Origin: Streptomyces anulatus
GTDB lineage: Bacteria; Actinomycetota; Actinomycetes; Streptomycetales; Streptomycetaceae
NCBI RefSeq assembly: GCF_014650675.1
Contig: NZ_BMVK01000025.1
Location: forward strand, 1-64,000
Length of the DNA: 64,000 bases
Direction of reading: 5' to 3'
Under the pieces are notes generated by a model that was not told the DNA's origin, searched no databases, and was given only the letters and a program-made list of their open reading frames with translations. This document shows, piece after piece, positions 50,611-59,135 of the stretch (positions are counted from its first letter, which is position 1; each line of letters begins with the position of its first letter). Position numbers and translations under genes: made by a program.

Positions 50611-51713
50611 ACGACGTCCTGCTCATCGCACTCTTCGCCTTTCTGGGAGCGGCGGCCGCCGGGCTCCTCGGCGCGGGCGTCCTGCGCCTCCTGCGGCACC
50701 GGTCCCTGGTGGTCTCGCTGAGCGTCGTCGCCGGGGTCGCCGTCGCGGCGATGCTCGCCGGGACGCTGACGGTCGCCTGGGCGATGTTCCTCTCGTCCCA
50801 CGATCTCTACGTCGTCACGACCGTCGTCGCCATGGCCGCCCTGGTCTCCCTGGCCACCGCCGTCCTGCTGGGCCGCTGGGTGGCCGCCCACAGCCGTGAA
50901 CTGACGCTGGCCACACGGTCGTTCGGCGACGGCGGTACCTTCGCCGCGCCTGCCGGACAGCCCACCGCCGAGCTGGCCGAACTCGCCCGCGAACTGGCCG
51001 CCACCAGTGCCAAGCTGGACAGTTCGCGGGAGCGGGAACGCGCTCTGGAGGCCTCCCGGCGCGAACTCGTCGCGTGGATCTCGCACGATCTGCGCACCCC
51101 GCTCGCCGGGCTGCGGGCGATGGCCGAGGCGCTGGAGGACGGCATGGCCGCCGACTCCGGGCGCTATCTGCGGCAGATAAGGACCGAGGTCGAACGGATG
51201 AACGGCATGGTCGGCGACCTCTTCGAACTCTCCCGGATCCAGGCCGGTTCGCTCACCCTGACGCCGGCCCGGATCTCCCTCTACGACCTGGTCGGCGACG
51301 CGCTGGCCGGGGTCGATCCGCTGGCCCGTGAGCACGGGGTGCGGCTGATCGGCGACCGGATCGACGAGGTGCCGGTGGAGGTCGACGGCAGGGAGATGAG
51401 CCGGGTCCTGGGCAATCTCCTGATCAACGCCATCCGCCGCACCCCGCCCGACGGCACCGTGGCCGTCGCCGCGCACCGCTCCGACGGCGGCGTCGTGCTG
51501 TCGGTGACCGACGGCTGCGGCGGCATCCCGGAGGAGGACCTGCCCCGGGTCTTCGACACCGGCTGGCGCGGCAGCCACGCCCGCACCCCGCCGGCCGGGG
51601 CGGGCCTCGGGCTCGCCATCGTGCGCGGCATCGTCGAGGCGCACGCCGGGCGTGCCGAGGTGCGCAACGTACAGGGCGGCTGCTGCTTCTCGGTCACGCT
51701 CCCGGCAGCGTGA
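50607..51713 (+). CDS. Sensor histidine kinase
   Basis: 368 aa from GTG 50607. Three N-terminal membrane segments (about 1-25, 35-60 and 70-92) and a HAMP-like linker lead to the H-box WISHDLRTPLAGLRAM (His near 160). The N-box is NLLINAIRRTPPDG and the G-boxes are TDGCGGIPEEDL and GAGLGLAIVRGIVEAH. It has a minimal extracellular part, so it may sense membrane stress or a partner protein. It partners the preceding response regulator. The last 20 bases overlap the convergent epimerase gene. Confidence 0.93.
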   Translation: MNDVLLIALFAFLGAAAAGLLGAGVLRLLRHRSLVVSLSVVAGVAVAAMLAGTLTVAWAMFLSSHDLYVVTTVVAMAALVSLATAVLLGRWVAAHSRELTLATRSFGDGGTFAAPAGQPTAELAELARELAATSAKLDSSRERERALEASRRELVAWISHDLRTPLAGLRAMAEALEDGMAADSGRYLRQIRTEVERMNGMVGDLFELSRIQAGSLTLTPARISLYDLVGDALAGVDPLAREHGVRLIGDRIDEVPVEVDGREMSRVLGNLLINAIRRTPPDGTVAVAAHRSDGGVVLSVTDGCGGIPEEDLPRVFDTGWRGSHARTPPAGAGLGLAIVRGIVEAHAGRAEVRNVQGGCCFSVTLPAA

Positions 51714-52791
51714 CGGCGATCCCCTCCCGGCGGCCCCCCGGACCGCGCAGCGGGGCCGCCGCGAAGTCCTCCATCCCGCCGGCGAACGAGACCCGGGGCC
51801 GCCAGCCCAACTCCTCGCGCAGCGCCCGCGAGTCCGCCGTGACATGGCGGACGTCCCCGAGACGGTACTCCCCGGTCACCACCGGGTCCGGCCCGCCGTA
51901 CGCGCCGGCCAGCGCGGCGGCCATCTCCCCGATGGTGTGCGGCTCGCCGCTGCCGGTGTTGTACGCGGCGAAGGACGCGGGCCGCCGCTGCCGCACCGCT
52001 TCCAGGGCCACCGTGTTCGCCGCCGCCACATCGTGGACATGGACGAAGTCGCGCCGCTGGCCCCCGTCCTCGTAGACCCGGGGGGCCTCGCCGCGCGCCA
52101 GGGCCGAGCGGAAGAACGAGGCGACACCGGCGTACGGGGTGTCGCGCGGCATCCCCGGCCCGTACACGTTGTGGTAGCGCAGCGACACCGCCCGGCCACC
52201 CGTCGCCCGCGCCCACGCGGCGGCCAGGTGTTCCTGGGCCAGCTTGGTCGACGCGTACACGTTGCGCGGGTCCACGGGCGCGTCCTCGGCCACCAGACCG
52301 GGCGTCAGTTCCGCTCCGCAGTCCGGGCAGCGCGGCTCGAAGTCCCCCGCCCGCAGATCGGCCTCCGCGCGCGGCCCGGGGCGGACCGTGCCGTGCCGGG
52401 GGCATGCGTAGCGACCCTCGCCGTAGACCACCATCGACCCGGCCAGCACCAGGTCCCGGACCCCGGCCGCGGCCATCTCCGCCAGCAGCACCGCCGTACC
52501 GAGGTCGTTGCACCCCACGTACAGCGGAGCGTCCGCGAACTCCTTGCCGAGGCCGACCATGGCCGCCTGGTGGCACACGGCGTCCACCCCGGCCAGCGCG
52601 TCCGCCACCGCCTCCCGGTCCCGGACGTCCCCGACGACCACCCGGTCGCCCGGCAGTTCCGGCGGTGTGCCGCCGGGATGGGCCGAGGGCAGCAGGGCGT
52701 CCAGCACCACGCTCTCGTGCCCGGCCGCGGCGAGAGCGGCGACGACATGTGACCCGATGAACCCGGCTCCGCCGGTGACCAGTACGCGCAT
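51694..52791 (-). CDS. NAD-dependent epimerase/dehydratase with a zinc-knuckle-like insert
   Basis: 365 aa from ATG 52791. Rossmann motif VTGGAGFIGSHV, catalytic Y179-x3-K183 (NVYASTKLAQEH) and NVYGPGMP indicate the UDP-sugar epimerase/dehydratase group. Between the Rossmann half and the active site lies an insert with C130-P-R-H133 and C155-P-D-C158, a likely structural zinc site. It probably makes a sugar nucleotide for the nearby glycosyltransferases. Convergent with the kinase gene. Confidence 0.88.
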   Translation of the reverse strand: MRVLVTGGAGFIGSHVVAALAAAGHESVVLDALLPSAHPGGTPPELPGDRVVVGDVRDREAVADALAGVDAVCHQAAMVGLGKEFADAPLYVGCNDLGTAVLLAEMAAAGVRDLVLAGSMVVYGEGRYACPRHGTVRPGPRAEADLRAGDFEPRCPDCGAELTPGLVAEDAPVDPRNVYASTKLAQEHLAAAWARATGGRAVSLRYHNVYGPGMPRDTPYAGVASFFRSALARGEAPRVYEDGGQRRDFVHVHDVAAANTVALEAVRQRRPASFAAYNTGSGEPHTIGEMAAALAGAYGGPDPVVTGEYRLGDVRHVTADSRALREELGWRPRVSFAGGMEDFAAAPLRGPGGRREGIAVTLPGA

Positions 52792-52876
52792 GACCGCCAC
52801 GCTAGGGCCCGGTGAACCGTCGGGCCGGGCGCGGCGCGCACACGTCACGGGTCCGTAAGGACACGTCCGGGGGCCG

Positions 52877-53386
52877 TCAGCGCACCCGCTGGCCGGGGGC
52901 CGCTTCGAGACGGACGAAGGGGATGCGGCGGCCTGCCCGCCGGTAGGAGTCCGCGCTGCCGTCGACGTCGAAGCCCATGAAGGCGCACAGCCGACGGGCG
53001 GTGCGCGGGTGGGCGGGGGCGTAGCGGGCCATGATCTCGCCGCCCTCGTCGGCGCCCGGGAAGTGGGCGGTGACGGCGTAGTGGCGGTTGCCGACCTGAA
53101 TCGTGGTCTTCGGCGTGGCGCGCAGATTGCGGTACCAGGCGGCCTCGGGGCCGAAACCGGAGGCCAGGATCCAGGTTCCCTCCGCGCGGTCGTGCGCGAC
53201 GACCTCCAAGGCCACCCGCCGGTCCAGGCCGCTGTTCCGGCCGGTGTGGTGCAGGAGCAGCAGGCGCCGGCCGAAGACCGGGCCGAGGCCCACGCCGTAG
53301 AAGGCTATGGGCAGGCGGGCGAGGCGTCGCCGCCAGCCGCGCGGCAGGGGCGGGCGGCTGCGCCGGGCGTGTTGTTGTGACGTCAT
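52877..53386 (-). CDS. Nitroreductase / deazaflavin (F420)-dependent oxidoreductase
   Basis: 169 aa from ATG 53386, with GGAGG upstream. The split-barrel fold is recognisable from LLLLHHTGRNSGLDRRVALE, WILASGFGPEAAWYRNLRA and TIQVGNRHYAVTAHF, which match the Ddn-like family of F420H2-dependent reductases. Such enzymes reduce quinones or nitro compounds. A MarR regulator is encoded divergently across about 150 bases and probably controls it. Confidence 0.88.
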   Translation of the reverse strand: MTSQQHARRSRPPLPRGWRRRLARLPIAFYGVGLGPVFGRRLLLLHHTGRNSGLDRRVALEVVAHDRAEGTWILASGFGPEAAWYRNLRATPKTTIQVGNRHYAVTAHFPGADEGGEIMARYAPAHPRTARRLCAFMGFDVDGSADSYRRAGRRIPFVRLEAAPGQRVR

Positions 53387-53539
53387 CACAACGCCTCCTC
53401 TGGACGCGAACGGGAGCCGACGGCACGGTGCGGCCCGAGCTCGACTCTTAGTTTGTGCAATCTTTGCATAGTCTAAATCTTGGCCGCGAAGGCCGAGGGG
53501 GCGGGGCGCGCCGTGCCCGGAGCAGGGTAGAAAGGTGCC

Positions 53540-54070
53540 ATGGCCAGGAAGGCGGCTCCTGCGGAGCGCATGGACGATGTGGACGCGGTGACCGGGGCGG
53601 TGCTGACGGCTTCCCGGTTGCTGGTCGCGGTGTCGGCGCGTTCGCTGGCGCAGGTCGAGGACCGGGTGACGCTGCCGCAGTTCCGGATGCTGGTGGTGCT
53701 CTCCTCGCGGGGGGCCACCAAGCTCGTGGCGCTGGCGGAGCTGCTGGGGGTGGCGCCTTCGACGGCGATGCGCATGGTCGACCGGCTGATCGCGGCGGGG
53801 CTCGCGGACCGGCAGACCAACCCGGACAACCGCCGGGAGACGCTGCTCCGGCTCACGGAGGAGGGGCGTCGCACGGTCGAGAACGTCACCGCGCGCCGGC
53901 GTCAGGAGATCGCGTCGATCGTCGAGCGGCTGGCTCCGCACCAGCGGACGGCGCTCATCGAAGCGCTCACCGACTTCAACCAGGCGGGTGGTGAGCCGCC
54001 GGCCCCGCCGCCGGAGGAAGGCGCCGGACCGCATCCCCTGGGCTGGGGTGACGCGACCACGGCGGGCTGA
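53540..54070 (+). CDS. MarR-family transcriptional regulator
   Basis: 176 aa from ATG 53540; ATG 53570 is an alternative. Winged helix with LPQFRMLVVLSSRGATKLV, then LLGVAPSTAMRMVDRLIAAG (recognition helix) and DNRRETLLRLTEEGR (wing). A C-terminal dimer helix and a Pro/Gly-rich tail follow. The AT-rich stretch at 53450-53480 (TTTGTGCAATCTTTGC) between this gene and the divergent reductase gene is the likely promoter and operator region. Confidence 0.9.
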   Translation: MARKAAPAERMDDVDAVTGAVLTASRLLVAVSARSLAQVEDRVTLPQFRMLVVLSSRGATKLVALAELLGVAPSTAMRMVDRLIAAGLADRQTNPDNRRETLLRLTEEGRRTVENVTARRRQEIASIVERLAPHQRTALIEALTDFNQAGGEPPAPPPEEGAGPHPLGWGDATTAG

Positions 54071-54130
54071 CCGGCCGGCCGCGGCGCTCCGTCGGCACCG
54101 GGCCCGGGCGGGCGGGAAGGCGCGGCCCGG

Positions 54131-54895
54131 TCACCGGCCGCCGGCCGTCAGGATCTCCACACCGAGTGCCGTGAGCTGTCCGAGGACCGGGTCGTGGGCG
54201 TCGGCGTCGGTGATCAGCCCGCCGACCTTCTCCCAGGGCAGGACCCGGAACCGGGAGGCTGTGCCGATCTTCTCGGCGGAGGCCAGGACATAGGTCTCCG
54301 CGGCTCGCGCGGACAGGGCGCGCTTCATCGCCGCCTCCTCGGCATCCGCCGTGGTCAGCCCGGCGTCGGGGTGCACGCCGGTGACGCCGAGCAGACAGAG
54401 GTCGGCGGAGACGTTCTGGGCCGCTTCGACGGCGGCGGCGCCGCAGGCGACCGCCGAGTGCTTGAAGATCCGGCCGCCGAGCAGGAACAGCTCCGCCCGC
54501 TGGTGGTCGAGCAGCGCCGCGACGATCGTCGGGCTGTGGGTGATCACGGTGCAGGCGAGGTCCTGCGGGAGCGCGCGGGCGACGGCGAGGGCGGTGGTGC
54601 CGCCGTCGAGGATCACCGAACCGCCCGGCCGCACCAGGCCGGCGGCCACCGCCGCGACCTTCCGCTTGCCGTCCGGGGCGACGGTCCGCCGTGCCGCGTA
54701 GTCGACCACCGCGGGCGAAGCGGGCAGGGCGCCGCCGTAGACCCGCTGGCACAGGCCCTCGGAGGCGAGGTCGCGCAGATCGCGCCGCACGCTGTCCTCG
54801 GAGATTCCCAGTCCGGCGGCGACGTCCTTGGCGACGATCTTGCCCTCGCGGGCGAGCAGGCCGAGCAGGTGGTCGCGGCGTTCAGCAGCCAGCAT
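54131..54895 (-). CDS. DeoR-family transcriptional regulator
   Basis: 254 aa from ATG 54895 (a GTG at 54901 is an alternative). N-terminal HTH MLAAERRDHLLGLLAREGKI, then LGISEDSVRRDLRDLASEG. The C-terminal sugar-phosphate sensor domain carries ILDGGTTALAVARAL and DLCLLGVTGVHPDAG. DeoR proteins repress sugar or nucleoside catabolism and respond to phosphorylated sugars. It is divergent from the NUDIX gene with a 49-base gap, so the two promoters overlap and cross-regulation is likely. Confidence 0.9.
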   Translation of the reverse strand: MLAAERRDHLLGLLAREGKIVAKDVAAGLGISEDSVRRDLRDLASEGLCQRVYGGALPASPAVVDYAARRTVAPDGKRKVAAVAAGLVRPGGSVILDGGTTALAVARALPQDLACTVITHSPTIVAALLDHQRAELFLLGGRIFKHSAVACGAAAVEAAQNVSADLCLLGVTGVHPDAGLTTADAEEAAMKRALSARAAETYVLASAEKIGTASRFRVLPWEKVGGLITDADAHDPVLGQLTALGVEILTAGGR

Positions 54896-54944
54896 GCGCA
54901 CTCTCTCCTGTTCTTGCACGTTTCTGCCTGTAGTGTAGCCGCCC

Positions 54945-55664
54945 ATGACCGACCGAGATTCCCCGCCGTACGCCGCGGAGGGCCGTGCGACCGGCCGACC
55001 CGGCATCGACACCCCCGACCACCGGGGCCGCACGGGCCTCGACCGGGCCGGACGCGGCCTGGACCGCAATCGCGACATCGTGATCCGCGACGTCGAACTC
55101 ACCTCCCAGGGCTGGCATGTCCTGCGGCGCACCACCTTCGACCGCCGCCGCCGCGACGGCCGTTGGGAGACGCAGCAGCGCGAGACGTACGACCGGGGCG
55201 ACGGCGCCGTCGTCCTGCCCTACGACACCGCGCGCGGTGTCGTCCTGCTCACGCGGCAGTTCCGCTACCCCGCCTATGTGAACGACCACCCCGACGGCAT
55301 GCTCGTCGAGGCGGCCGCGGGGCTGCTCGACGCGGACGACCCGACCGCCGCCGTCCGGCGCGAGAGCGCCGAAGAGCTCGGCGTCACCCTCGGCCCGCTC
55401 ACCCGGGTCCTCGCGGCCTATATGAGCCCCGGTTCCGTCACCGAACGTCTTCACTTCTTCGCCGCTCCCTACACCCCGGCCGACCGGACCGGGCCCGGTG
55501 GCGGCCTGGAGGAGGACGGCGAGGACATCGAAGTCCTGGAAGTGCCCTTCTCCGAGGCCCTCGCCATGACCCGCGACGGGCGCATCGCCGACGGCAAGAC
55601 CATCCTGCTGCTGCAATGGGCGGCTCTGGACGGGCCGTTCGCTCCGGGGGCGGGCGCCGCCTGA
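54945..55664 (+). CDS. NUDIX hydrolase, GDP-mannose/ADP-ribose pyrophosphatase-like
   Basis: 239 aa from ATG 54945. The Nudix box is GLLDADDPTAAVRRESAEELG, where Asp replaces the first Glu as in NudK-type enzymes. Upstream, VVLLTRQFRYPAYVNDHPDG is also NudK/TIGR00052-like. It hydrolyses a nucleotide sugar or ADP-ribose to monophosphates. An unusually long N-terminal region of about 45 polar residues precedes the fold. Divergent from the DeoR repressor. Confidence 0.87.
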   Translation: MTDRDSPPYAAEGRATGRPGIDTPDHRGRTGLDRAGRGLDRNRDIVIRDVELTSQGWHVLRRTTFDRRRRDGRWETQQRETYDRGDGAVVLPYDTARGVVLLTRQFRYPAYVNDHPDGMLVEAAAGLLDADDPTAAVRRESAEELGVTLGPLTRVLAAYMSPGSVTERLHFFAAPYTPADRTGPGGGLEEDGEDIEVLEVPFSEALAMTRDGRIADGKTILLLQWAALDGPFAPGAGAA

Positions 55665-55779
55665 CGAGCCGGTCGCACCTCTGTCCTCGGCGCCTGCCGT
55701 CCCGGACACTCGCACCACGGATGGCACGCCATATGGTTGCCCCTTAAACAACTCATGTCGTGAGAAGAGGAGCGGTCCC

Positions 55780-56379
55780 ATGAGCGATCGACCGGTGGGC
55801 GACATGGCGGCCGAGCGACCGGACGCGTGGGCCGAGGACGTGGTGGCCGGGCTGGAGGCCGGGAGGGCCGCGGAGCGTGCCCTGGCGGAGGCCCTGCGTC
55901 CGGCCATGTCCCTGAAGGAGGAGAAGGCGCAACGACGGGCCGAGGCGGTCCGGGCGGCGGCCATGGGGCTCGGCCCCGAAGGCTGTGCTTCCGCCGCGGG
56001 CGTCTCGACGCGCCTGCTCGCGTCCTGGCGCGCCGAGGACCCGGTCTTCGACGCCGCCCTGTCGGCGGCCAGGTCCCTGGCGTATGTGCATGACGTGGTA
56101 CCGGACGTCGCCACCAACCCGGCGGTGCTCAGGGTGGCGCTGGACGCCATCCTGAGCGGTGTGCCGTTCGTCTCGGCGGGCGCCCTGGTGGGGGCGAAGC
56201 GGGACGCCTTCTACCGCCTGCGGCGAGGCAACCCCCGACTCGGCGCGCTGTTCGGAGCGGCGCAGAACGCGCGCCGCCGGACCATGCCGCCGGCCCGGAA
56301 GAAGAAGGCGGAGCTCAAGGGGTATCGGCTGGTCCGCATCGATGCCCCGAAGGCGTCGCGCGCCGACCCGGTCCGCTGA
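55780..56379 (+). CDS. Hypothetical protein with two helix-turn-helix-like repeats
   Basis: 199 aa from ATG 55780, with GAAGAGGAG upstream. Two similar blocks are visible: GPEGCASAAGVSTRLLASWR (followed by AEDPVFDAALSAAR), and VPFVSAGALVGAKRDAFYRL (followed by RRGNPRLGALFGAAQNARR). Each looks like an HTH followed by the W/YxxxDPxFxxAxxxAR pattern of terminase small subunit and transposase-type HTH domains. The C-terminus is Lys/Arg-rich. It probably binds DNA. I do not recognise a named family. Confidence 0.7.
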   Translation: MSDRPVGDMAAERPDAWAEDVVAGLEAGRAAERALAEALRPAMSLKEEKAQRRAEAVRAAAMGLGPEGCASAAGVSTRLLASWRAEDPVFDAALSAARSLAYVHDVVPDVATNPAVLRVALDAILSGVPFVSAGALVGAKRDAFYRLRRGNPRLGALFGAAQNARRRTMPPARKKKAELKGYRLVRIDAPKASRADPVR

Positions 56380-56422
56380 GCGGGAGCCGGGCGGCGGTCC
56401 GCTTCCCCGGGGCCCGTCGCCG

Positions 56423-56468
56423 GACTGTCGTCTGCCGGGCGGGCGACGGCGGCGGTCCGACGGCAGTC
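56423..56468. terminator. Putative hairpin terminator
   Basis: GACTGTCGTC (56423-56432) pairs with GACGGCAGTC (56459-56468) through one G-U wobble, with a 26-base GC-rich loop. It lies between the HTH-repeat gene and the convergent formyltransferase gene. Confidence 0.5.
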
Positions 56469-56475
56469 CCCGGGA

Positions 56476-57423
56476 TCAGGGGCGACCGGTGAGATAGCCG
56501 CCCATCGAGGTGAAGTACTCGGTCGCGGGCAGCTCGCGGCCGTCCTCGGTCCGTACGCGCGTGATCGCGAGACCGTGGTTGCGGCCGGTGCGGGCGTCGG
56601 CCCCGGCGACGATCACCACGCCCTCGCCCTCCCGGTAGAACACCCGGCCGGGCGTGCCGCCGTAGCGGTTCTGGGACACGACGGCGGAGAGGACCTCCAG
56701 CCGCTTGCCCCGGTGGAAGGTGAAGGCGCTGGGATAAGGGGCGGACTGGGCGCGGATCAGGCGTTCGAGATCCTCGGCGGGCCAGTTCCAGTCGATGCGG
56801 ATGTCCTCGGTGGCCCGCTTGTGGAAGAAGGTCGCCTTCGACCGGTCCTGCGGGGTGAACTCGGTCTGTCCGGAGGCGATGAGGCCGAGCGCGCCGATGG
56901 TGACCGGGGCGATGAGGTCGACGGTCCGGTGGAAGAGGTCGGTGGCGGTGTCCGTCGGGCCGACGGCGATCGCCTCCTGGCGGACGATGTCGCCGGCGTC
57001 GAGTTCGTCGTCCATCAGGTGTGCGGTGACGCCCACTTCGCTCTCACCGTTGATCAGCGCCCAGATCAGCGGCGAGAAGCCCGCGTACTTCGGCAGCAGC
57101 GAGTCGTGGACGTTCAGCGTGCCGTGGCGGGGGAGTCCGAAGATGCGCGGCGGTATCCAGGTCCTCCAGTTGTTGGCCACGATGATGTCCGCGTCCGCCT
57201 CCTTGAGGCGCTCGAACAGCTCCTCGTCGTCCGGCCGTTCGCGGATCAGGACGGGGACCCCGTGCTCCTGGGCGAGATCGGCTACGGAATCGCTCCAGAT
57301 CTTCTCGTACGCGTGCTCGCTCCTGGGGTGCGTCACGACCAGGACCACGGTGTGCTCGGAGTCGAGGAGGGCCTGCAGGGTGCGGTGCCCCCAGGTCTGG
57401 TAACCGAACATGACGACCCGCAT
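56476..57423 (-). CDS. cchA: Coelichelin hydroxyornithine formyltransferase CchA
   Basis: 315 aa from ATG 57423. Formyl-THF transferase fold: N104 and H106 in TLNVHDSLLPKYAGFSP and D142 in DDELDAGDI form the catalytic set, followed by a C-terminal domain beginning near residue 210. In coelichelin biosynthesis CchA N-formylates N5-hydroxyornithine, creating the hydroxamate used by the NRPS. It is divergent from cchB as in S. coelicolor, across about 250 bases that carry iron boxes. Confidence 0.93.
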   Translation of the reverse strand: MRVVMFGYQTWGHRTLQALLDSEHTVVLVVTHPRSEHAYEKIWSDSVADLAQEHGVPVLIRERPDDEELFERLKEADADIIVANNWRTWIPPRIFGLPRHGTLNVHDSLLPKYAGFSPLIWALINGESEVGVTAHLMDDELDAGDIVRQEAIAVGPTDTATDLFHRTVDLIAPVTIGALGLIASGQTEFTPQDRSKATFFHKRATEDIRIDWNWPAEDLERLIRAQSAPYPSAFTFHRGKRLEVLSAVVSQNRYGGTPGRVFYREGEGVVIVAGADARTGRNHGLAITRVRTEDGRELPATEYFTSMGGYLTGRP

Positions 57424-57457
57424 GGGTTCCTCCTCGGGGCAGGGATGGGCCGGGCAA

Positions 57458-57476
57458 GTAAAGCAAGCCTCACCTG
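57458..57476 (-). promoter_or_regulatory. Weak iron box upstream of cchA
   Basis: GTAAAGCAAGCCTCACCTG resembles the DmdR1/IdeR consensus TTAGGTTAGGCTCACCTAA in its right half (CTCACCT). It lies 35 bases before the cchA start and fits iron repression of that gene. Confidence 0.55.
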
Positions 57477-57568
57477 GGTAGGCAACACTGCCTGCCCTTC
57501 ACCGCGAGTGACGGGTCGTCAGTGGAACACCGCCCCCATTCACCCTATCGACAAGGCGGGTTGGTCAG

Positions 57569-57584
57569 CTTAGGCTCACCTAAG
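57569..57584. promoter_or_regulatory. Iron box (DmdR1/IdeR-type) upstream of cchB
   Basis: CTTAGGCTCACCTAAG is a near-perfect core of the actinobacterial iron box, with arms CTTAGG and CCTAAG. It lies about 90 bases before the cchB ATG. Under iron-replete conditions DmdR1 would bind here and shut off the siderophore genes. Confidence 0.88.
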
Positions 57585-57671
57585 TTCAGGTGGCAGTTCC
57601 GTCGGCCTGCCCACCTTTCGTCATCAACCCCCACGCCTGACAGGCGGCTTTCCCAGACGAATGGGAGTGAC

Positions 57672-59027
57672 ATGTCACAGGTTCTTCCTGGCGACACACC
57701 ACTGGTCCACGACCTCATCGGCATCGGCTTCGGCCCGTCGAATGTGGCCATGGCGATCGCGCTCAGCGAGCACAACAGCAAAGTCGGCAGGCAGGATTCG
57801 GTCACCGCCCACTTCTTCGAGCAGCAGCCGAGCTTCGGCTGGCACCGCGGCATGCTCATCGACGACGCCACCATGCAGGTGTCCTTCCTCAAGGATCTGG
57901 TGACGCTCCGGAACCCGGCCAGCGAATTCAGCTTCCTCTGCTACCTGCAGAGCAAGGGCCGACTGATCGACTTCATCAACCACAAGAACCTCTTCCCCCT
58001 GCGGGTGGAGTTCCACGACTACTTCGAGTGGGCCGCGGCCAAGGTCGACGACCTCGTCTCCTACGGCCACGAAGTCGTCGCCGTCACACCGTTCGTGCAC
58101 GACGGGACGGTGGAACACCTCGACGTGACCGTCCGGTCCGCAGAGGGGCTGGCTGTCCACCGGGCCCGCAACCTCGTCATCGGAACCGGCCTGCGCCCCC
58201 TCATGCCGGAGGGCGTGGAACGCGGCGAACGCGTCTGGCACAACTCCGACCTGCTGCGGAAGGTCGACGGCCTGGAGAACTCCTCGCCCTCGCGGTTCGT
58301 CGTCGTCGGCGCCGGCCAGAGCGCCGCCGAGAACGTCGCCTACCTGCACCGCCGTTTCCCGGACGCCGAGGTCTGCGCGGTCTTCTCCCGTTACGGCTAC
58401 AGCCCCGCCGACGACAGCAGCTTCGCCAACCGGATCTTCGACCCGGACGCGGTCGACGACTACTTCGCCGCCCCCGAGGAGGTCAAGAGCCGTCTGATGG
58501 CCTACCACGGCAACACCAACTACTCCGTGGTGGACATCGACCTGATCGACGACCTCTACCGCCAGATGTACCGGGAGAAGGTCCTGGGCATCGAACGGCT
58601 GCGCTTCCTCAACGTGTCCCGGGTCACCGGAGTGGAGGAGAGTTCCGACAGGGTCCGGGCGACCGTGAAATCCCTGGTGACCGACGAGGAGTCGGAACTG
58701 GACGCCGACGTCGTGGTGTTCGCCACCGGATACAGCCCCGCCGACCCGCTCGGCCTCCTCGGTGAGGTCGGCGGGCGCTGCCTGCGTGACGACGCCGGTC
58801 GCGTACGGGTCGAGCGCGACTACCGGATCGCGACGGACCCCGGCCTGCGCTGCGGCATCTACCTCCAGGGCGGTACGGAGCACACGCACGGCATCACCAC
58901 GTCGCTGCTCTCCAACACCGCGATACGGGTCGGCGAGATCCTGGACTCCCTGCTCGACCGCCGGGTCAAGTCCACCTCCGACGAGTCCCGGCCGGTGGCG
59001 GAGGGTACCGGCGGCTCCCCGCGCTAG
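57672..59027 (+). CDS. cchB: L-ornithine N5-monooxygenase CchB
   Basis: 451 aa from ATG 57672. FAD motif GIGFGPSN (17-24), the NADPH motif VVVGAGQSAAENVAYL in mid-protein, and the family C-terminal motif FATGYSP. The enzyme hydroxylates the side-chain nitrogen of L-ornithine, the first step of hydroxamate siderophore synthesis. An iron box precedes it. It is followed by the uptake genes cchC-F in the same order as in S. coelicolor. Confidence 0.95.
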   Translation: MSQVLPGDTPLVHDLIGIGFGPSNVAMAIALSEHNSKVGRQDSVTAHFFEQQPSFGWHRGMLIDDATMQVSFLKDLVTLRNPASEFSFLCYLQSKGRLIDFINHKNLFPLRVEFHDYFEWAAAKVDDLVSYGHEVVAVTPFVHDGTVEHLDVTVRSAEGLAVHRARNLVIGTGLRPLMPEGVERGERVWHNSDLLRKVDGLENSSPSRFVVVGAGQSAAENVAYLHRRFPDAEVCAVFSRYGYSPADDSSFANRIFDPDAVDDYFAAPEEVKSRLMAYHGNTNYSVVDIDLIDDLYRQMYREKVLGIERLRFLNVSRVTGVEESSDRVRATVKSLVTDEESELDADVVVFATGYSPADPLGLLGEVGGRCLRDDAGRVRVERDYRIATDPGLRCGIYLQGGTEHTHGITTSLLSNTAIRVGEILDSLLDRRVKSTSDESRPVAEGTGGSPR

Positions 59028-59135
59028 CGCGTCGAGCGCCGTCGACGCACCGGGAGTTCGGCGTTCGGCCCGCCCGGCGACCTGCCGGGCGGGCCCCGCG
59101 GGACCGATCCGATCAAAGGGATATCGTTCCTCGAC

